Shown piece by piece: positions 34,123-40,785 of a DNA stretch of 64,000 nucleotides. The position numbers were made by a program, and so were the translations under genes. Source of the stretch: Solirhodobacter olei (GTDB taxonomy: Bacteria > Pseudomonadota > Alphaproteobacteria > Rhodobacterales > Rhodobacteraceae); assembly GCF_004010155.1 (NCBI RefSeq), contig NZ_RRYH01000003.1:1-64000 (forward strand), read 5' to 3'. Within the stretch, counting starts at the first letter, position 1. Every line of letters starts with the position of its first letter. Under the pieces are notes generated by a model. The model was not told where the DNA came from, made no database searches, and saw only the letters and a list, made by a program, of their open reading frames with translations.

Positions 34123-34404
34123 CTACATCTTGGGGGCTTCGCCCATTCGTGTGGGCGGCCTCCCGCCCGCCTCTACCTTGAGTTTGTCGATCATCGCGGA
34201 AGCGTCGATCCCAATGGCCCGGCAGAGGTGCAGGAACTCCACCACGTCCAGCCGCCGCTCGTACCCCTCGACCTTGGCCACGAACGACTGCGGCCGCCCG
34301 AGCCGGTCGGCGACCTGCTGCTGGGTCAGGCCCGCACCCTGGCGCGCTGACCTTAGGGCGTCGATGAGCCGCCGATACTCCTCGTCGTAAATGCTCTTCG
34401 ACAA
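34123..34404 (-). CDS. XRE-family regulator (possible restriction-modification control protein)
   Basis: A 93-residue Cro/CI-type protein. The HTH is SARQGAGLTQQQVADRLGRPQSFVAKVEGYERRLDVVEFLHLCRAI (given in part), residues 18-64. It is slightly longer than typical C-proteins (about 80-95 residues) and ends in a basic tail. The gene is upstream of the methyltransferase on the same strand and divergent from the PD-(D/E)XK gene, with a palindrome in each flanking gap. A role in delayed nuclease expression, as in classical R-M loci, is inferred. Confidence 0.82.
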   Translation of the reverse strand: MSKSIYDEEYRRLIDALRSARQGAGLTQQQVADRLGRPQSFVAKVEGYERRLDVVEFLHLCRAIGIDASAMIDKLKVEAGGRPPTRMGEAPKM

Positions 34405-34455
34405 CCGCGCGTTCCGTTGACCGGGGACGCGGAGAGCGGTAGTCCCGCAATCGGA

Positions 34456-34474
34456 TTATCCCAAAATAGGATAA
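34456..34474. promoter_or_regulatory. Operator-like palindrome between XRE and PD-(D/E)XK genes
   Basis: TTATCC (34456-34461) and GGATAA (34469-34474) flank the 7-bp spacer CAAAATA. It lies 10 bp before the rightward gene start and 52 bp before the leftward XRE start, in an 79-bp divergent gap. Binding by the XRE protein would control both directions. Confidence 0.5.
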
Positions 34475-34483
34475 GTCGGCGGC

Positions 34484-34969
34484 ATGGCGGAGGGGCTTAC
34501 CTCCACGCAGAGGGGCAGGATAGCCGAGCTTCACGTCGCGACGGCACTTATGGCGCAGTCCGGCGGGAGGCTGTCTCCGTTCGCGCCGATCTCCGACGAC
34601 CACGGCGTCGACCTCGTCGTGCTGGACAAGGAGAGCGGCCGTGCGCTGCCGGTGCAGGTGAAGTCGTGGTTCCTTTCGCTCGACCGGCCTGTGCGGAACG
34701 TCCAGTTCGATGTGCAGCGGTCGACCTTCGCCGAGGGCGGCCGCGGCGCCGTCGTCTGCGTGGTCATGGACCCGATGACGCTCACTATGATCGTCGGTTG
34801 GGTGTTTCCTATGCGTGACATCCCCACAATCGGAACGGAGCGCGCCGCGAAATTTGCCCTCGTGCCGAGCCTCCGCGTCACCACACGGGACAAATACGTT
34901 ATCTACCGTCACACGACGCTTTCCGCCCTGACGGCCGGCATAGATAACTTGCTTCGATCGAACCCCTGA
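34484..34969 (+). CDS. PD-(D/E)XK-like small nuclease or restriction-like protein
   Basis: A 161-residue protein with the compact core of the PD-(D/E)XK superfamily: E15 in the first helix, D43 in SDDHGVDLVVLD, and Q58-V-K60 in ALPVQVKSW. This E-D-QxK pattern occurs in Holliday-junction-resolvase-like and small defence-associated nucleases. A second half with beta strands (AVVCVVMD, MIVGWVFPM) completes the fold. It is divergent from the XRE gene and 75 bp before the Schlafen-like gene on the same strand. It may act alone as a DNA-sensing nuclease. Its target is unknown. Confidence 0.7.
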   Translation: MAEGLTSTQRGRIAELHVATALMAQSGGRLSPFAPISDDHGVDLVVLDKESGRALPVQVKSWFLSLDRPVRNVQFDVQRSTFAEGGRGAVVCVVMDPMTLTMIVGWVFPMRDIPTIGTERAAKFALVPSLRVTTRDKYVIYRHTTLSALTAGIDNLLRSNP

Positions 34970-35044
34970 CAGTTCACCCGGCAGAGAAAATCCGCTAACC
35001 ATTCAGTCCGACCCTATCGACCCATTGCTGCAGGAGCCGACGTT

Positions 35045-36217
35045 ATGCTGCTCGGGAAGAACTTTGACGAGATTGATAGTGCCACAATCCAGGCGCTCGT
35101 AGGCGCTGGGGCAACTGAATCGGTTCATCTGGAGTTTAAGCGCGACCCCTACGGTTCGGCGGACAGCGACAAGAAGGAATTTCTCAAGGACGTTTCTGCA
35201 TTCGCGAATGCGCTTGGAGGCCACCTGCTAATAGGTGTCGATGAGGTGGATGGAGCCGCGTCGGCGGTCACGCCAATCGTCGGCATTGACGTAGACAAGG
35301 AGCTGCTTCGTCTTGAGAGCGTGGTGCGAACCGGCATTGAGCCGGCCATCGTCGGCGTTCGGATGAAACGGATCCAAGCCGGTGTCGGCGATGTGATCGT
35401 TATCCAGATCCCGCGCAGCTATAATCCTCCGCATCGGATCATCTTCAAGGGCAGCAATCGGTACCATTCGCGTAGCTCTTCAGGGACCTACGAATTGTCG
35501 CTTGAAGAACTGCGGACGCTGTTCGGGCAATTCCGAAGTGTTGAGGAGCGCGCCAAGACCTTTATGAGAGAGCGGCTACTTCGTGTTCAGGCGAACGACG
35601 GAGCCATGCCGCTTCCGGTTGAAGTCGGAGCCATGATCATGCATCTCGTTCCGCTGCCGGACTTTGGGTCGGGAAGACGCCATGAGCTTTCCGAGCTACG
35701 TCAGCAGAGCATGGCGTTCGCTCCCCTCGGTGCGAGTGGGTATACCCCCCGTGTCAACCTGGATGGATTCCTTCTCTACCGCGGCGGCCCAGTGTGCCGC
35801 GGCTACACCCAAGTCTTCCGAGATGGGAGCGTCGAGGCGACGAGCGTCAGTATGATTGCGGAGATGGATGGTCGAAGGCTGCTGCCGTCCGTCGCAGTGC
35901 CCGAAAGGATTATGCAGGCGCTCCGATCCTATATGACGGGCCTTAGGGCAATTGATGCTTCATCGCCTATCCTACTTCAGGTGTCATTTCTCGCGATGAA
36001 TGGGGTCGGGCTGGGCATAGATCCAATGAGAGTACTGAACCCACCGCCTACGTATGGACGGGAGGAGCTGCACTTGCCCGCGTCGATAATTTCCGAATAT
36101 CGGAATGATGAAGACTACCAGGACGTGGTCGCCGAACAGATGGATTTCCTTTGGAACGTGTTCGACTTCGAGCGCTGCTTCTATTTTAACAGCGAGGGCA
36201 AGTGGGCTGGCCCATAG
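35045..36217 (+). CDS. Schlafen/AlbA_2-domain protein
   Basis: A 390-residue protein with an N-terminal Schlafen AlbA_2 domain: ESVHLEFKRDPYG, DKKEFLKDVSAFANALGGHLLIGVDE, GVRMKRIQAGVGDVIVIQIPRSYNPPHRI (in part), and YHSRSSSGTYELSLEELR. The conserved E-F-K and the Asn/Gly-rich turn are intact, consistent with nucleotide or nucleic-acid handling. The C-terminal 230 residues are unfamiliar and may sense or execute. AGGAG precedes ATG at 35045. AlbA_2 proteins recur in defence islands, and Schlafen relatives cleave tRNA in eukaryotes; activity here is inference. It converges on the FRG gene with a 29-bp gap. Confidence 0.82.
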   Translation: MLLGKNFDEIDSATIQALVGAGATESVHLEFKRDPYGSADSDKKEFLKDVSAFANALGGHLLIGVDEVDGAASAVTPIVGIDVDKELLRLESVVRTGIEPAIVGVRMKRIQAGVGDVIVIQIPRSYNPPHRIIFKGSNRYHSRSSSGTYELSLEELRTLFGQFRSVEERAKTFMRERLLRVQANDGAMPLPVEVGAMIMHLVPLPDFGSGRRHELSELRQQSMAFAPLGASGYTPRVNLDGFLLYRGGPVCRGYTQVFRDGSVEATSVSMIAEMDGRRLLPSVAVPERIMQALRSYMTGLRAIDASSPILLQVSFLAMNGVGLGIDPMRVLNPPPTYGREELHLPASIISEYRNDEDYQDVVAEQMDFLWNVFDFERCFYFNSEGKWAGP

Positions 36218-36246
36218 CGAACAAACCAACAAGGTCTCTCCAAGGT

Positions 36247-36999
36247 TCAAGCAGAGAGAACGTCTTTCAGGCTTTGTAGCCAGTCCGACTCCAGCGCAGA
36301 AAGGGCGATTCCCTCAAAATCTGGAAAGAGCTTGCGTGCATTGACGCCTACAGAGCTAAGGTATGCAAACGCCGTCCGGGCCTCAGTAACCGGCAAAACA
36401 AACCTAATCAACAAGGGTTGACCTTGCGGAGGCGCAGCTCTGGCATAATCTTCAAGCGTCTCGTGGAGTCCGGTGAGGTGAGTAAAGTATCCAAGTTGCG
36501 CATTTGCGCGAAGATTTCCCTTCGATCGAGCTTCAAGAACGCTCAGACCAAGTTGATGATGGATTAACTTGCTGGAACGCTGAAGGGCCCAAATTACAAC
36601 ATTTCCGGAGCGTTGATTGCTCAAAGCGGCGCGGTTAAAAGCAAAGTAAGCTGCTACGAAAGGATTTGAAGACCAGTCTAGAAGCCGGGTCGGTAATCCA
36701 TAGTGTTGAGCGACTGATATAGTCAAGTCGTCAGACGCTTCCTCATCAACCTCTTCTCTGTAAAGCTTCGCAAAATTGTCCTTGACTCTTTGGTACTTTC
36801 TCACGCGATCATCAATCGGAATGTCAGCAAACCTGCGGTCAAATGATGAGCGCAACTCGTAGTTCGCGTCTCCTTGGCCTCGGAAAAGAAAACCCCCTGG
36901 CAAAATCACTCCATCTAGAAAGAGATCGAATCCGAAGTTGGCAACAAATTTGTGCCAACTCCTGAAGCGAATAGTGCGGATGTTTCCGGTATCGGTCAT
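36247..36999 (-). CDS. FRG-domain protein
   Basis: A 250-residue protein with an FRG domain. The name motif is visible in FLFRGQGDANYELRSSFDRR (about 37-56), and the second conserved block AQHYGLPTRLLDWSSNPFVAAYFAF is in full (about 95-120). FRG proteins occur widely next to defence genes, and the fold is thought to be related to ADP-ribosyl-type or toxin-like effectors; activity is unproven. ATG at 36999 overlaps the stop of the ATPase gene (ATGA), so the two are co-translated. The DNA is clearly AT-richer than the host chromosome. Confidence 0.83.
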   Translation of the reverse strand: MTDTGNIRTIRFRSWHKFVANFGFDLFLDGVILPGGFLFRGQGDANYELRSSFDRRFADIPIDDRVRKYQRVKDNFAKLYREEVDEEASDDLTISVAQHYGLPTRLLDWSSNPFVAAYFAFNRAALSNQRSGNVVIWALQRSSKLIHHQLGLSVLEARSKGNLRANAQLGYFTHLTGLHETLEDYARAAPPQGQPLLIRFVLPVTEARTAFAYLSSVGVNARKLFPDFEGIALSALESDWLQSLKDVLSA

Positions 37000-38573
37000 A
37001 TGACGTCCAACTCCGTGATTGGAGATTCGCCAGAGATACCCAAAGGAACAGCATCCCTAACACATGAATGGAAGGCAAAGCTAATGGCGTCATCTGGAAT
37101 CAAAAAGTCCTCTCGGTCATCCAGGTTGAAAAAGCTGTAGCCAATTTGGTCCTCCTTATGCTTGCAGCCGACTAGGCCATTTTGCCAAAGAATGGACATC
37201 ACGTCGACGTCTCGTGGCAAATCCGCCGAGATCGCGGTCCTAGCCTCATTAAGTGCGTCGCGATCGAATGCCTCGGCTCCGATCATTTTAATAACTTCCT
37301 TCAAATAGCTCGACTTTGCTGAAATATACTCTTGGCCTGAGGTGTAAAGCTCATGGTAATCGTGCCGCGCAGAAAATTCTGGACGGTCATGAGAGGCAAG
37401 TTGATTCGCGCATATAGTAAGTTGTTCGTTGGCAAACGAACGCGCGGCTCTCGAAACCAGTTTTCGGATGACTTCCTGCCAAGAGTTGGAGTCGGAAATT
37501 CCATTCTCCCTAGCAGTAATCTTCGCGTTTGCTAAATTGTTCCCCAACTCCACTATATCCCTTGGAAGAAACCGAGTGTGGCGAATTATGTAGTTAACGA
37601 TATCCTCGTCTATGCCACGTTCTACATTTCGTATCTTCGACAGCGAAAGGAAATTTTCGACATTCCGGTCCCCGGCGGGCTGGTCAAAGTACCTTTCATC
37701 TAGTTTCTCTATTTTCCGTTGAAAGAAGAATTTGATTCTTTTGGTGTCCCAGTTCAATTTGCAAATATGGGGCGCTCCGCGATATCTTGAGGCGTGTTCG
37801 GTCCGGAGTACAGACGAAAGGACCATATCGCGAATACATATGGCGACATGGAACCTATTCGCCAATGGCCCTTGGCCTCGCAGCATGCGCATTACTGCAT
37901 CAAAGAGGCCCTTTTGGCATTGATGCCATTCCATTGGTGCATGAGCAAATTCTTCATCCACTGCGTCCAAATAGTAGAAGACGGGAGGGGTCGTTTTCAT
38001 TAGTTCGGAGAGCTCATGTCGGAGCTGTAACCATACCGAACGATTGATAAATTCGTCGTATCGGGCTTGGGTTGCGATCGTTGAAATGTAGAATCCAATT
38101 ATATTGTAGGCCGTGTGAACCACGGCGCCATCAGGTAGGATGCCGCGATATTTTTGTGCAAGTTCATCTCGCTGTTTTTGTGTAACGTAAGGTGCGAAAT
38201 ATCCTTTGTGAAGAATTAAGGAAAGCAAAGATGCAAGTATAGAGACTCTCCACAGCTCGCTCCACTTTTCTGTTACTTGCTCGCCTTGGCATATTTCGCA
38301 GAACCTTAGTATTTGTGCGGTGGAAGGTATGTCGGTCTGGATTGTTTGGGAGAAGACAGACTCCTCTGCGCGAGTTGAAACCTGCAATCTGCGCAGGTAT
38401 ACGGTTTTCCCCGACCCTTTCTTTCCAACAATTACCCTTACTGTTCTGTCGTCTGCACGAGTAGCTATCCCGCCCCAGCCCGGATGGCCGCCGAAGCCGA
38501 CGAACCCGTCCATAATGTCGACTAGCTCGGCGCGGGCACCGTCGGGATCTCCGAAGGGATAGTCTGCTTGCAT
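36996..38573 (-). CDS. P-loop ATPase (Sll1717-like) coupled to the FRG protein
   Basis: A 525-residue P-loop NTPase. Walker A GKKGSGKT is at residues 50-57, Walker B is PVFYYLDAVDEE (about 197-208), and a sensor-like RFHVAICIRD lies near 240. The C-terminal 250 residues are helical with HTH-like segments (RHTRFLPRDIVELGNNL). The arrangement resembles the 'P-loop ATPase, Sll1717 family', from memory of that annotation. ATG at 38573 is preferred over an in-frame TTG two codons earlier; AAGG lies upstream. With FRG it forms a sensor-plus-effector pair. Low GC suggests separate acquisition. Confidence 0.78.
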   Translation of the reverse strand: MQADYPFGDPDGARAELVDIMDGFVGFGGHPGWGGIATRADDRTVRVIVGKKGSGKTVYLRRLQVSTRAEESVFSQTIQTDIPSTAQILRFCEICQGEQVTEKWSELWRVSILASLLSLILHKGYFAPYVTQKQRDELAQKYRGILPDGAVVHTAYNIIGFYISTIATQARYDEFINRSVWLQLRHELSELMKTTPPVFYYLDAVDEEFAHAPMEWHQCQKGLFDAVMRMLRGQGPLANRFHVAICIRDMVLSSVLRTEHASRYRGAPHICKLNWDTKRIKFFFQRKIEKLDERYFDQPAGDRNVENFLSLSKIRNVERGIDEDIVNYIIRHTRFLPRDIVELGNNLANAKITARENGISDSNSWQEVIRKLVSRAARSFANEQLTICANQLASHDRPEFSARHDYHELYTSGQEYISAKSSYLKEVIKMIGAEAFDRDALNEARTAISADLPRDVDVMSILWQNGLVGCKHKEDQIGYSFFNLDDREDFLIPDDAISFAFHSCVRDAVPLGISGESPITELDVI

Positions 38574-39188
38574 TGGCAAGGCCTTTCGGCAAGTTGTCGT
38601 TCGAGGTGGTCAAGGTCAGCGTAAGTGTACCCGTCTCAGAATCAAGGATCTTCTTGGCGGACAGCTTTGAGTGTCTGTGTTGTTGTTGTTCACGGGGCAT
38701 GCGCAAAGTCTTGCGCTTGGCGATTGCGGTTTTTGTTCACAATTATGTGTTGTGTTTGGCTCCCGGGCATTCAGGAGTCGGCATCTTTGCTATTTGGTCT
38801 GGATGACTGGACAAATTGGGCCGGTCCTGTCCCGCACTTCGGCGGAGTGCCTTCGCCGGGCCGACCATTGTGACCTTCGGCCGGTTTGGCCGGGGAGTGC
38901 GAGTGGCGTTCGGGAGCGGGCATGCCGAGCGATCCGAAGCAATCCGGGAAACGCGACGATCGGATGATGGTCTCCCTTAGGCGCGTACAAATTCTCGATC
39001 CGGAATCTGCGAGGGGCAGTTTCGCTGTCGCGATCTAGCGGTGATTTTGCGACGGGATAGCGCCACGGGTGGTGTGCTCCCCGGGCCGTCAGCAAGAGAA
39101 GTGGCCGCCCCCGGGGAAGGAGGCCAACCCGGGGACGGCCTGGCGCCGCCGGGCCCCCGTCGCCCGGGCGGCGTTTGCCATCCGACCG
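38574..39188. other. Non-coding boundary region, 615 bp
   Basis: No supported gene. It holds the upstream region of the ATPase gene and the change from AT-rich cargo (left) to GC-rich satellite core (right), at about 38.8 kb. Small open frames here have no ribosome site or family features. It could contain packaging or regulatory sites of the element. Confidence 0.4.
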
Positions 39189-39407
39189 TCAGTCGGTCGG
39201 ACCCGGCCTCAGCTGCGCCTGGAGGCGCGCGGCGAGGTCGGCGGCGACGAGCGTCTGCCGGCCGCGCTCCGTCTGGCACACGGCGTGGTAGGCGTCGTAG
39301 TAGTCCTCGCCCCGCTCGTCGGCGCGGGCCTTGGCCATGGCGTCGAGCTCGGCCTCGAACCGCTGACGGAGGTCCGCGGCCTTCTGGTACTGCGCGTCGG
39401 CTGCCAT
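39189..39407 (-). CDS. Small hypothetical protein of the island core
   Basis: A 72-residue, mostly helical, charged protein (MAADAQYQKAADLRQRFEAE, then RGEDYYDAYHAVCQTERGRQT). It begins 1 bp after the stop of the coiled-coil gene, so both are co-transcribed with the TerS-like gene. No family is recognised. It has no signal or TM segment. Small acidic/basic helical proteins are common next to replication or packaging modules of phages and satellites. Confidence 0.6.
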   Translation of the reverse strand: MAADAQYQKAADLRQRFEAELDAMAKARADERGEDYYDAYHAVCQTERGRQTLVAADLAARLQAQLRPGPTD

Positions 39408-39408
39408 C

Positions 39409-39951
39409 TCAGATATCTCCCAGCTGCTGTGCGAGGGGCCGGTCCTTGCGGGCCCCGATCGTCGGCCTCAGGCGGAGGGCGCGGGCGAGGGTGGGCGCCC
39501 CGGCCCAGAGGGCCGCGCGCATCGCCTCTGCGCGCGCTCGTGCGTCGTGCGCCCGTCCCGTCTGGCCGAGCCGCCGCGCCAGGCCGCGTATCTCGCCGCC
39601 CGCGGTCTCCAGCTCGCCGAAGATCTCCTCCAGGGCGCGGATGGTGGCGTCGGCCTCCGCGGCGAGCCTCAGCCGCTCGGCCAGCAGGGCGTCCAGGGCC
39701 GCGGCGTCCGCTTCCCGCTCCCGCGCGGTCGATTCCTCGCGCTCCTCGGCGAGGCGGCGTGTGGCCTCGGCCTCGGCGGCGTCGATGCGGTCGAGCTCGT
39801 CGAGCTCTCGCGCCAGGGCCTCGCGGCGTCTCCGGTACTCCTCGGGGTCGTCCAGCGCGTGCGCGGCCAGCTCGCCCTCGGCCTCGTCTATGACGGCGGT
39901 GACCTCGTCCCGCCTCCCGCGCAGGCGGGCGATCTGCTCTGCGAGCGACAT
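39409..39951 (-). CDS. Coiled-coil protein of the island core
   Basis: A 180-residue protein. Residues 1-110 form long coiled coil (LAEQIARLRGRRDEVTAVID, EALARELDELDRIDAAEAEATRRLAEEREE in part), then an Ala/Arg-rich end. AGGAGGA lies 8 bases before ATG at 39951, a strong ribosome site. It sits between the TerS-like HTH gene and the 72-aa gene on the same strand. It may be structural or interfere with a helper phage. Function cannot be assigned from sequence. Confidence 0.65.
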   Translation of the reverse strand: MSLAEQIARLRGRRDEVTAVIDEAEGELAAHALDDPEEYRRRREALARELDELDRIDAAEAEATRRLAEEREESTAREREADAAALDALLAERLRLAAEADATIRALEEIFGELETAGGEIRGLARRLGQTGRAHDARARAEAMRAALWAGAPTLARALRLRPTIGARKDRPLAQQLGDI

Positions 39952-39986
39952 CGCGGTGCTCCTCCTTTGCTGCAGGCCGTTCTTGC

Positions 39987-40301
39987 TCAGCTTGCGCCGC
40001 TTGCCGCGCTCCGGGGAACCGTCGTTCGCGGCCCGGACCCGGGTCCCAGATCGGGCGGCGCTCCCGCTCCCGCGCCGCTCAGCGCACGGTCGCCGGCGAC
40101 GGCGCCCCGCCTCGCTTCCAGCCGTCGGGCGGCCGTGGCGTCCCAGGCGGCGCGGAACCCGGGGTCGCGGGCGCGGTGCCAGTACATGGTGTGGCGCGCC
40201 ACGCCCAGCTCGGCGCAGGCCGAGGCGACCGTCAGTCCGACGGCCAGGAGGTCCAGGAACCTCGCCTTGTGCTCAGGGAGGATCAGCCTCGGCGCTGCCA
40301 T
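39987..40301 (-). CDS. Short terminase-small-subunit-like HTH protein
   Basis: A 104-residue protein starting MAAPRLILPEHKARFLDLLA. The segment GLTVASACAELGVARHTMYWHRARDPGFRAAWDATAARRLEARR (in part) matches the N-terminal HTH of phage TerS-like proteins: a recognition helix, then DPxFxxAW and an alanine/arginine helix. It lacks the oligomerisation domain of full TerS (the rest is Ala/Gly/Pro-rich). In satellites a TerS variant redirects packaging; here it may bind DNA only. It heads the HTH/coiled-coil/72-aa operon beside the origin-like repeats. Confidence 0.55.
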   Translation of the reverse strand: MAAPRLILPEHKARFLDLLAVGLTVASACAELGVARHTMYWHRARDPGFRAAWDATAARRLEARRGAVAGDRALSGAGAGAPPDLGPGSGPRTTVPRSAASGAS

Positions 40302-40583
40302 TCTCTTGCGTCCCCGTCGGGCCCCGCGCCGGGCCGCGGATCTCCCTACCCGCAACGCCATGCCGCGGAAGGGGAATCCGGCCCGATTCAGGGGCTAGTG
40401 ATCCGCCGTCATCAGCGGACGCGATCCAGGCTGCGCAGTCCGAGCCGCGGCGCGAGCCATCGTTGCGCTCGGCAACTATCTCGTGCGCGCCCGCGCGCAA
40501 GGCCAGACCAGGACGGTCTGAAGTTGCGCACCCTGTGACCGATCTGGATGCTCCAGTCTGGCAGGAACGTGGCTCCGTATGGC

Positions 40584-40750
40584 TTGTAGGGCTACGCTGC
40601 TATATTCTGCCGTTGATGCACCCATTTGGGCCAGCCGTCGCAGACAACTCCGCTGCGCAATGTCATTTTCAGACCTACATGCTCTGCAGCCCTACAAGGC
40701 AACCGAAACAAGGCTTTGTGCGTGTAGGGCTTCGTGCAGCAAAGCCCTAC
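40584..40750. repeat. GTAGGGCT repeat array, origin-like, beside the primase gene
   Basis: The octamer GTAGGGCT (or its complement AGCCCTAC) appears four times in the 484-bp gene-free gap 40302-40785: at about 40586, 40689, 40724 and 40743, alternating in orientation. The first two extend to TTGTAGGGCT/AGCCCTACAA. The last two form a perfect hairpin with 9-bp arms, GTAGGGCTT (40724-40732) and AAGCCCTAC (40742-40750). The array lies 36 bp from the end of the prim-pol/VapE gene. Satellites often place their origin beside the primase gene, so iteron-like function is likely. There is no T-run to support a terminator. Confidence 0.55.
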
Positions 40751-40785
40751 TTCGCCTACGTTAAGAGACCGGATCTTCGCCGCAT

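Noticed and set aside
38573-39000. Small rightward frames (60-100 residues) upstream of the ATPase gene
   Set aside because: No ribosome site, no family pattern, odd composition, and they cover the promoter region of the ATPase gene.
40724-40750. Terminator of the primase gene
   Set aside because: The hairpin is perfect but has no T-run on either strand, and the same octamer recurs twice elsewhere in the gap, so a repeat array is the better reading.
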